Source of the DNA: Azorinus chamasolen
Taxonomy: Eukaryota > Mollusca > Bivalvia > Cardiida > Solecurtidae
NCBI GenBank assembly: GCA_963576725.1
Contig: OY755251.1
Span: forward strand, 33,855,784 to 33,919,783
Direction: 5' to 3'
DNA: 64,000 nucleotides
The stretch's first letter is position 1. Every line of letters begins with the position of its first letter. The translations under genes were made by a program, and so were the position numbers. Below, one piece after another: positions 42,001 through 54,000 of this stretch. Below the pieces are notes generated by a model. The model was not told the origin of the DNA. It did not search any database and worked only from the letters and a program-made list of their open reading frames with translations.

Positions 42001-45000
42001 TGTTGGAAGTCGTCTAGCGTTGTTTTTGTTTTTATTTGCATATGTTACTAAGATACTGTTGTTATTGTTTTTAAAGCAATTTTTAAACCAGTTCAGTGCC
42101 ACACAATAATCACATTAGATTATTTACTAAATTTATTTCTCTGCCTAATTCTATGCCTGAATAAATATACAATTTCTTTGTAAAGGTTACATAGGGTACA
42201 TGGTTTGATATTTTTAATCTTTTGCATCAATGAAACTTACTTTTTTTTCAAAGTTAACATGTTAATAGCACAACCTTTGATTACTATTAATGATAATTAC
42301 ATCATCAAAACAAAAGTATAAATGTACATGTATATAGGCACAGGGCGCAAATGGAACGGATCCAATTAGGAAACTTTCCAATGAGGTTTCTGGCTTGGTT
42401 CAGTTCTATTTGTTGCTGTAGTTTGTATAATTATGCTGATTTCATTTTGCATTATTGAAATGGTTTAATAGCGTAACTACTGTACTTGACACATTGTTTA
42501 ATAATATGTTCCGTGATTGATATTTTTGCTCATAAATGTATGAAATGTACCGATTCAGAGGGCCTCAGGGTAGATTAGCCATTTTGCTAACCGAGCTACC
42601 CTTATTGATTAAGGTATTTTATTCATTCATTCATTTAGATTAATTGAGTTACTCTGAAAGCCCTTCATTCATTCATTCAATCCGTCATAAACCTTCTGCA
42701 TACAGTTTCGATCCAGACGAGACGTTGAATAACTCAGTCTCATCAGGTTCAATTAGTTTACACATAACTGAATTTTTCAAAATTTGAAGCAGAGGTCATT
42801 ATAGTTTAACTAGTACTGAGCAAAAATATTTTCTCGTATTTGTAATAATGACAGCGTGGGTAAATGACGTCACAAATATGTGATTTTAATAGCGCGTGCA
42901 TTCATCCACCTGAATCGGGGTCAGATGTCATTTATGCATTTCATTTTTTTATGTGCAACACTTTATTTATAGCTTTATATTAACTATTTGGATGCTAGTG
43001 GCAAATCAAATCTATGATAACAGATTGGATCCAGATTAGATGCCATGTTACTCGGAGTTTTATCAGGATCCAAATGCGTGTCCATAAAGAATAAATCTAC
43101 AAATTGAAGCAGACAACATTTATTACTTATCCAGACGCAACATTACTGAATTTCTGAATATTGATTTCTTGTGTATATAGATCTGTGTTTTACCTTTTTG
43201 TATTTTGTATGAAATGCTTGTTTTGAGGGTCTCAAGGTAGATTAGTCATTATGACTAATTGAGCTACCCTCGTTAAATAAAGTCTTTCATTCATTCATTC
43301 ATTCATTTCATTCATTCATTCATTTTATTCAATCATTCATTCATTCATTCATTTATTCACTCATACCATGAGTGGATTCATCCCTTTAAATTGGGCAATA
43401 TGAATGAGATGGTACTAGTTAAATCTCACTAATCTGAACTTAAATAAAGAAGAATAGATAATAAGAATAGAGAATTGTTTTGGAAGGCGGCTGATGAATG
43501 CAGGGTGAAAGTCTTTTAATGACATTTACCCTGCATTAAGCTGTCACCTGTCTTAAAAACCGATAATGATTCTCATTTGAGTGTTCTGATTAACAAGGTG
43601 TTACAGTAGTGTAAATAACATGCACCCTTTTTGTTGCACTTCATCTTGTGTGAACTACAGAGCCACTGAGAGATTGGGAATAGTCCCGTGTTGTTATGAC
43701 ATGCATGTTCTATTCTCTTTCAGCACTGTGAGCAATACATCCAGCAACTGAATGTGAAGGTAAATGTCACTCCTTTAATCCTTTAAGTTTGCCTGATGAA
43801 TATTCAAGTAAGAACTAATGATATCATGAGTAGAAAATGGATGAATTTTTATAATGGTACCACAGGAATTATTTAATCTTGGCAGCAACTATAGAATCAG
43901 ATCTATAGTATTTCATCTGCAAACAGAACAGATGCTGATCAGACAGCTCGTACAGAAGTCATCTGATCTTGGTCTACTCTGTTTGCAAAGGCATCTCTAT
44001 CAGGTATAGTGATTCATTGGTTTTGTGTTATATTCACAGACCAATATGCTATATTTAGCTGTCGATCTACAATACAGTTCATGCAATAATGAGTGTAAAC
44101 TCAATCTTTAGTGAGTTTTATTTTCCTAAAAAAGCAACTGCAAATTCAATCATAGTCAAAAGATAATGTAGTTAGCTAAAGTAAAGGTAGACGCAGATAA
44201 TGGTTCTCTGTAGTTAGCTAAAGTAAAGGTAGACACAGATAATGGTTCTCTGTAGTTAGCTAAAGTAAAGGTAGACGCAGATAATGGTTCTCTGTAGTTA
44301 GCTAAAGTAAAGGTAGACGCAGATAATGGTTCTCTGTAGTTAGCTAAAGTAAAGGTAGACGCCGGACACTGTTTGTGCAACTCTTATCTTTGAATTCATA
44401 CTGTGAAATATTGTAAAGATAACTTTGCCAACTAGAATTCTGGGGGTTTACTGTATATGAAATACTGTCCTTGTTTGGGACTAAATGAGAATGCATTCAC
44501 CACCTGTCACTATGACCAGCTGTTTGATGTTGACCACTATGTTTTGTGTTTCAGTTACTGGAAAACCAGCAGCAATTAGCAGTAGCCGTTTCTACAGACA
44601 AACGCAAAGACATCATGATAGAACAGCTTGACAAGGTACGTTACTCAGGTCAACTATATCAGGCTGTTTTTCATCATTAAGCCTTTCCCTGTTCAGTATT
44701 CATGTAAGAAATAATGACAGTATGAATATTTATTAGCCCAATGTTTATAAAATAAATTTTCAAATATTTTTTCCTTTGGCTAAAACTGAAGAATCATATC
44801 TATATGATGTCAAAAGCAAACAGAGCAGACCCTGATCAGATGGCTCCTATATTAGCTGTCTGATCTGGGTATACACTGTTTGCATACATGTGAAAAAGCA
44901 TTTATATGAGGGGGAGGGTTAATGTGTAACATACATGAAATATATGGTATTGATTTGTGTGAAATTTGTTTTGTTACATATTTTTATATGCAACATGACT

Positions 45001-48000
45001 GAAAAGGTCTTGTCAATCTTTGTTGAAATCTGTTATTATTACAAAATATATTTTTTTCAGCAGATTGCATAGTATTTTATAGGTTAATGCTTCACCTAAT
45101 GAATATATAGTTACTGTAATTAGCTGAATTTTTATAAAAGCATAATGAACAAGGAATTTTTTAATCTATAGTACTTCTTCTACCTACAGTAGCCATCTGA
45201 TCTTGGATCTACTCTTTATAGTTATTCTTTCAGGAGTTATTGATGGAATGTGAAATAGCTTAGATCCTGATTAGATGTGGAGTGAACCATCCATTCCATG
45301 AATATTCATGTCAGAAATAATGACTGTGAACATTGATTACCTGAAGTTTTATAATGGCACAAGAACAAGGGAATTTTCATTATGGCAGGACTAGATCTAT
45401 ATAAGGATATAGATCTATACGCTGATGAAACAGCTCCTGCAGGAGCCTTCTGACGTGAAAGATTAGGGTTGCCACGCATCTGGGATAAGTCAGGGAAATT
45501 TAAAAATTCAAGGTCATGGAACTCTCGGGGAATTTTGAGAACTGTCAGGGAAATTTTGAAATGCATGTATAGGCAAATGTCAGGGAATTGTCAGGGAATT
45601 TTGAAAAAAAAAACCATGAAAAATGAAAGTAATATACTTTAAAGTTTCATAATGCATTTCAGAAATTATGATGGAAACACAAAATTTTGCAGTGAAATGT
45701 GTCAGGGAAATTTGAAAAAATATCAGGGAATTTTATTTCCTCTGGTTTGTGGCAACCCTGCATAGGTACCAAGAAGGCGTATCTATGGTTTAAAGGTTTA
45801 ACCAGCATCTCATCTGGATCCAAGCTTTTTGCGATGTTTGATTTAGGTCAGGATCAACAGGGTATGGTTTTAAAATTTCTTTGTACTTTATTTTGTAGCA
45901 ACTTGCAGTGGTGATGGAGGGCTGGAAGCGGAGGGACATGGAGAAGGATGCTATAATAGAGGATATACGCAAGGAGAAGGAAGAGGTGCAGGAGAATCTC
46001 AACCAGCAACAACAGGTAAAGACAGTCTAACCATTTTGTATTATCCAAACTCACTTTTATTTAACTCTTTCCTTCATTAAAACGCCTTTTCACGCCTTTG
46101 CAAACAGAGTAGACCCAGATCAGACGGCTCCTACAGGAGCCTTCTGATCAGGGTCTGCTTTTTTGCCTATGAAATTATGATATCTGAATGTACAGATCCT
46201 ACCAGTACCAAAAATTCCTCTATAAATATGACATTATAAAATAATCAGCTAATAAACATGAATATTCAACAGGGAAGGGGTTAATATTCACTCTTTACTC
46301 CATAAGTACGCCTTTCGACGCCTCTGTAAGTACGCCTTGCGACACTGTAAGTACGCCTTTCGACGCCTCTGTAAGTACGCCTTGCGACACTGTAAGTACG
46401 CCTTTCGACGCCTCTGTAAGTACGCCTTGCGACACTGTAAGTACGCCTTTCGACGCCTCTGTAAGTACGCCTTGCGACACTGTAAGTACGCCTTTCGACG
46501 CCTCTGTAAGTACGCCTTGCGACACTGTAAGTACGCCTTTCGACGCCTCTGTAAGTACGCCTTGCGACACTGTAAGTACGCCTTTCGACGCCTCTGTAAG
46601 TACGCCTTGCGACACTGTAAGTACGCCTTTCGACGCCTCTGTAAGTACGCCTTGCGACACTGTAAGTACGCCTTTCGACGCCTCTGTAAGTACGCCTTGC
46701 GACACTGTAAGTACGCCTTTCGACGCCTCTGTAAGTACGCCTTGCGACACTGTAAGTACGCCTTTCGACGCCTCTGTAAGTACGCCTTGCGACACTGTAA
46801 GTACGCCTTTCGACGCCTCTGTAAGTACGCCTTGCGACACTGTAAGTACGCCTTTCGACGCCTCTGTAAGTACGCCTTGCGACACTGTAAGTACGCCTTT
46901 CGACGCCTCTGTAAGTACGCCTTGCGACACTGTAAGTACGCCTTTCGACGCCTCTGTAAGTACGCCTTGCGACACTGTAAGTACGCCTTTCGACGCCTCT
47001 GTAAGTACGCCTTGCGACACTGTAAGTACGCCTTTCGACGCCTCTGTAAGTACCCCTTTCGATGCCTCTGTAAAAGTCACTTTTCGAAACCATTGTGATA
47101 AATAGGAGCAAATGCTCTATTTATCACAATGGTTTCAGAACTAAAAATTCTAAAAAAAAAATCCTTTTCTCTAGTTAATGCTCCTTTTCTGTAGATTATT
47201 CAAAGAGGTTGGATCTAACAATAGCCTATGAGGGATTGGGTTAACCCTTTACTCCATTATAGACACATTTTGTTCTTTATTTGCCACAGATGATTAACAA
47301 CTTTGAACATGACATGTCCCAAGCTGTTGATGCTCTTAGACAAGAGAAGGAGAGATCTGTCAAGACAGCAGAAGAAATGAAAGAAAAGGTTCGTTTGAAA
47401 CCACTGATTCAGTGCAGAAAAAAGAGTAACATTTGTTATCGAAATCTTTTGATTTTCGATGAAAGCTGACTGAATGCCTGTAGTTATTTAACCCTTTATC
47501 TGGTAGAGAAATTTTTCCACACCTTTGGAAACAGTTCACACTCAAATCAGATGGCTCCTGTAGGAACAGTCTGATTAAGTTCTGCTCTGTTTGTTTATGG
47601 AATTATATAGATCTATGATATAGAGCTGTCACGTCATGTTAAAATAATGTTTGTGTCCATATGCCATTACATATATAACAAGATGTGTTTGTGAAACACT
47701 ATGCCCCCTCATATATTTGACCTCTGACCTTGAAGGATGACCTTGACCTTGACATGTCACCCCTCAAAATGTGCGGCTTTATGAGATACATGTGCATGCC
47801 AAATATCAAGTCTCTATCTGTACTGGCTCAAAAGTTAAGACCAATGTTAAGGTTGCGTCAAAGTTACAGACAAAGAAACAGACAATTTGACCTTTGACCC
47901 TGAAGGATTACCTTGACATGTTACCCCTCAAAATGTGCATCCTCATGAGATACACAAGCATGCCAAATATCAAGTCTCTATCTCTACTGGTCCAAAAGTT

Positions 48001-51000
48001 ATGGCCAATGTTAAAGTCGGTGATTTGACCCATATATTTGACCTCTGACCTTGAAGGATGACCATGACATGTCACCCCTCAAAATGTGCGGCTTTATGAG
48101 ATATGCATGCCAAATATCAAGTCTCTATCTGTACTGGCTCAAAAGTTATGACCAATGTTAAAGTTGCTGACAAACAAACAGACAGGGCAAAAACAATATG
48201 CCCCCCAGATCTGATCTGGGGGGCATAACTGATCTGGGGGGCATAAAAATTAAGCTATTTAATAATCATAGTGCTTTTATTTCTTACATGAAAAAGACAT
48301 GAATAAATGAATTAAAGATTAACCCTTTCCCAGTTCAGTTTACATATACATGTATAGGAAATAATGATATTGTGAACATTTAGACAGAAAATAAAGGGTA
48401 TTTTCGATAACAATCCAACAATTTACATGGAATTTATACCGGTATTGTGACTGAAAATGTTGAGCAGTAAAACTTGTAGTCAAGTCCCATATATTGATAT
48501 CATGATAGAGGTCTTGCTGGGTTTTACAGGTTGTCGAGGCTGAACGTTTGAGGATCCATGACAAGGAGTTACTGAGTGCAGAACAGGAGAAAGTGGACCT
48601 CTTACAGCAGGAATGTAACAGTGTGCGCGAGGGGAGGGATGCACTAGACAAAAAACTGGACAACATGCAGAGACGATTACACAGGGTAACAAACTTTTGA
48701 ATGCATTTCAAACCTCTGTTAGCAGTTTCCTTTACCTGTTACCTGATATAGTAGACACTTTTGCAAACAGATTTACTTACTATATAACACATTTAGAAAA
48801 TTAGTTTTCATAAAGGGTGGATTGGCCGATGGTCATTCGGTCCATCTGTCAGCATTTGAACATGGGTAGTTGGTGCCACAAACTCTTCCTTCAGTTTGAA
48901 AGTTATTGAATTTATATTTGGTTTAATACATGATAACCATGAAGACGTAACTTCCATGTGTTTAGTGCCACTCATTGCAGAGTTATCTCCCCTTGAACTT
49001 TGAGTATTTCTTGTCATTTAGGCCTGTAACATGGGTTTTAAGGTGTAGCAAACTCCTCTTTCAAGTGGAAAGAAATTGGTTTATATTTGGCATGCATGAT
49101 AAACATAAATAGTAGATGTGCAAGACACAATTTTCATGTTTTTAGCATTGCAGAATTAACTCCCTTTGAACTTTATAAACAGGAGTTATCTACCCCTGGA
49201 CTTGTGCCATACATGTTACTAGCAGATAAAGTTTATGGAGTTAGCTAATTTCCTACATATTTCAATGAAGGTTGATACGCATGACCAGGTCCTGTTTGAA
49301 GTGTAGATGTGCATCACATAAATATTTTCAGTATCAAACTTACAGGAGTTACCAACCCTTGAATTTACGATTAAGGCTGTAGTGCTGGGATATTCACCAC
49401 CTTTAGTGATAGTTCTAGTTTTTACAAGAATAGCTTTAAAACTCATTTATTTTGAGCATTAGCATCAGCTCTTTTGGGCAACAACCATTCCTTGAAATTC
49501 TGCAGATGTAAATGCCTGCTGAAATATGTATTAATCCAATATTGATACAGAATAGCATCACCATTAACCCTTTCAATGCTGAATCTTCAGAGTGGAATGG
49601 TCCATCAGTGTATTACCCATTACCTCATAGGATATTTTTAGACCCAACCTCTTTGAATAAATCTACAGAAAAGGAGCATGTACTAGAAAAAAGGATTTTT
49701 TTAGTATTGTGTAGTTTTAAAACCACTGATAAATAGAGCATTTGCTCCTATGGAGCAAATGCTCTATTTATCTCAGTGGTTACAGAGGTGTCAAAAGGTG
49801 TCAGTATGAGGGAATGGGTAAATATAGCAGGGTTACAGATAAGGGGAGTATTGGGGTATTTACCCAATTAAAATTGTGGAAAAAAGCAATTGTTTTTCAA
49901 AAAAATGAGTAACACAAAGCAAATAAATATAGCAAAAAGCAAAAAAAAAATAGAATACCTAATGAGAATATGAATAATACCCAATTACGAAAATTGCCAA
50001 TACCCCATTATGTAAAACATCAAGGAGTAAATACCCAATTGTATCAAAACCTTATCTGTAACCCTGATATAGAGTCTATTAAGTATGAGAAGTTTGAATT
50101 TGCTAAAGGAATTTGAATGAAGTGCCGAGCCTATTCAGAGGGTTCCGTTAGCAGTCCTCTGATCTGGGTCTACACTGTTTGCGAATGCCAGTACATGGGT
50201 TTCCCACTTTCAGAAGCTCATTCTTCATTGTGTTTATGTATTGTTTGTACAGGAACAGGATGAGTGGTTTCAGCGGGAGCAGGAGCTGTTACAGAGGATA
50301 GAGGAGGTGTCCGAGAAGAACACCAAGATCCTGCAGATAGAGAGGGTAGGAGGCCTGCACAAATAAAATATATACAGTAGAATCTATCTTGAGCTGCCAG
50401 TCATTTATTGAACATATGAGCTTTCTGCATTACTTTTGACCTACATTAAGCTACTCCTGCCTTACATGCCCATAATTAGACCTTTTTTTTATGTCTGCTT
50501 AAGACAGATTCTACTGTAGCTCTATTTAGCCAGCACTCCACTGATTCTAAAGACATAGAATGTTGTTTGTTTTAGGTCTTTTATGTTTGATAACCTTTTC
50601 AACCAGTTCTGATCCAGACAAGGTGTAAATTTACTTAGGAACAATTCAAGCTCCAGCCTCTCATACCCGACTCGGTGTTTGCATTGCAAAACTGGAACCA
50701 GTCTATGATCTATTTCTTGCTGGTTGCAGTGTTCTTGTTTTTTATCTGATAGCTCTTTTCTACTATTACTGGAAAATGTACTATTTTTACCCATAAGATC
50801 AATTTTGGTTTATTTTGTGGAGGGCAGGGTAGGTTATATATAGGAGTGGCCATGTTGGTCTTTTGATTGGTATGTCGAACAGTTTGTTTGTGTTCCTTGT
50901 CGGCACTATTTCTCGGCAACTAATGACAAAATTTCAATAAACTTTATGGGAAGCATTACTAATATCTTGACAAGTTCTGACAATATCTTAAATATCATAT

Positions 51001-54000
51001 ACTTTTGGGGTATTCATTACATTCATTGATAATTCTGAAACATCCTGTGTTCATATTCCATTATAAAATTATCAGCTAATAAATTTTCTTTGTGTATGTA
51101 ATTGAAAAGATTAGTTTTCAGTCATACTATACAAACACACAGGGGAATTTCCCTCAGAATAGTGATATATTAATGCAAAGCAACAGATAAAAGTGCTTAC
51201 TCAAATACTACAATCGTCATTTGTCCACCAAACCCTATGTTGTGACCACTCTTAAGAATTGTCTCGAAGGGATGATTTTAAAGAGTAGTCACAACATAGA
51301 GTTTGGTGGAGAAATAAAGGAGTTATTCTTGAAAATGTTTGAATATACTAGGGCTGTCATGATTACTCGGTTAATCGTTGACGGTTCGGTTCGTTGTTCT
51401 AACCGGTTCAAAATTTCACTAACCGTGAACCGCCTGTAATAATTCGGGAAAGTAAATTACGCTAAAAATATTATTTTATACTGTCATATCTCATTTAAGT
51501 CATTTTGTTTCCCTTCGACATGCTATGATGGAGAAAAGCGCAGGTATCTGACTATTCGGGGCTGTAAACCATATACATATCATCTTCTGTAAACTTATTT
51601 CATGTAATTCACGTCGAGCTACGTATCACTTTTACATGCTAATTGTAATTTTTAAAAAAAACTCTCTAGTTCTCAAATCTAATTGAAAGGTAACACAGTC
51701 TTCCACTTGCCTAACGGTGGTTTATCATGTACACTTGTCTACCAATAAACCAATGTTTGTTCGTTCTCGATTTTATCCAGGTTTCCTAATCTCTGTGTAG
51801 TGTGTACTATTACTTTTACAAGCATTACGGTAAAGTGGAAGGGCATTCGAACCTGCACTTTTAGTCAGTACACATTCATAACGGAAGTTGATAATTTTAC
51901 AGTAGACCCAGTCTAGCGGAAGTTGAGACTCGAAAGGTAAACACGATTCTTACTTTCACTTTCGTCATAAATTATCAGATTGAAATGAATGGTTATATGA
52001 TTTCGGTCAACAAATGAGTCAAGCAGGATGTCAATAGGTTTTTCGAGTCTTATATCGGCCCAAATAGGATTTAATTTCCGAATATATAGCGCACCATGCT
52101 TTATCCTATATACAGTCTGACACGGATGATAAATATGGCGGTTAACCGGTTACGGTTCAGTTCGGCGTTCCCGATTAACCAGTTCAAGAATTGTCTAACC
52201 GTGACAGCCCTAGAATATACACATCTTATCTGGGCCACTAGGTTAATGCTTGAATATCAACACTTAACAAACTGTGAAAAAATAATATCTCCTTAAGTTT
52301 GGATTTGGTGCAAGTTTGAATACCTTCGATTTGAACAAGCTTGTATGATATTTCAACATTTTTGTGATCCCTTTTGTATGTTACCTGTAGACCAAAAATG
52401 AGGAGCAAGGTAAACTGGCTGAGGAAGTGATGGAGCAGTATCAGGCAGCAGCCACAAGGGTCAAACAGCTTGAGCTGGAGCTGGATGCAGCCATGAGGGA
52501 AAAGGTAGGATAAAAATTCGGGATAACTTTGCTTAATGTTACTATGTGTATCGCTTGTATTATCATTTACTGTTTGAGTGTGGGAAAATTAATGTACTGG
52601 CATTTGCAAACAGTGTAGACCCTGATCACAGGGCTCCTAGAGGAGCCCTCTGATCAAGGTCTGCACTGTTTGTCATTCAAAACTCTCTAGAAAATAGAAG
52701 CCCTTCATACTGAATTAAACACGGATGGATCATTCAGCTTTCCAAAAAGTATCCTTATGTTTCTGTGCTGAATTTCATTAATATTTATAGCATTTGAGCG
52801 AAAGTCTTCAATAGAAAATGTCATCTAGTTATGTCTCCCCCCATATTTATATGGGGGAGACATATTGTTTTCGTGAGAGTTGTCCGTCTGTCCGTCTGTC
52901 TGTCACATTTTTGTCCGGACGATAACTTCAATATGCCTGATGCCAGTTGATTGAAACTTCATATATGGAAAGAGCATAATGAGAGGAAGTGTCATGCACA
53001 AGGTCCATAACTCTGGCTTCACTAATATTGGAGTTATTGCCCTTTGTAAAAAAAAATCACACTTTTTTGTCCGGACGATAACTCCTGTATGGCTCATGCC
53101 ATTGGATTGAAACTTCATATATGGAAAGATCATGACGAGAGGAAGTGTCATGCACAAGGTCCATAACTCTGGCTTCACTAATATTGGAGTTATTGCCCTT
53201 TGTAAAAAATATCATAATTTTTTGTCCGGACAATAACTTCAATATGCCTGATGCCAGTTGATTGAAACTTCATATATGGAAAGAGCATAATGAGAGGAAG
53301 TGTCATGCACAAGGTCCATAACTCTGGCTTCACTAATATTGGAGTTATTGCCCTTTGTAAAAAATATCATAATTTTTTGTCCGGACAATAACTTCAATAT
53401 GCCTGATGCCATTGGATTGAAACTTCATATATGGAAAGATCATAACGAGAGGAAGTGTCATGCAGAAGGTACATAACTCTGGCTTCACTAATATAGGAGT
53501 TATTGCCCTTTGTGAAAAAATCACACTTTTTTGTCCGGACGATAACTTCTATATGGCTCATGCCATTGGATTGAAACTTCATATATGGAAAGATCATAAT
53601 GAGAGGAAGTGTCATGCACAAGGTCCATAGCTCTGGCTTCACTAATATTGGAGTTATTGCCCTTTGTAAAAAAAATCACACTTTTTTGTCCGGACGATAA
53701 CTTCTATATGGCTCATGCCATTGGATTGAAACTTCATATATGGAAAGATCATAACGAGAGGAAGTGTCATGCACAAGGTCCATAACTCTGGCTTCACTAA
53801 TATTGGAGTTATTGCCCTTTGTAAAAACAATCACAATTTTTTGTCCAGATGATTACTCCTATGTGACACATGCCATTGGAGTGAAACTTCATACATGGAA
53901 CGATCATAATAAGAGAAAGTGTCATGCATAAGATCCTTAACTCGAGCTTCAATAAATTTAGAGTTATTGCCCCTTGTACATTTGTTTAATTCTTTCTTGT

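Noticed and set aside
46281..47111. Open frames of 253-276 codons on both strands
   Set aside because: They exist only because the 45-bp satellite unit is a multiple of three. They lie inside a centrobin intron and have no protein character.
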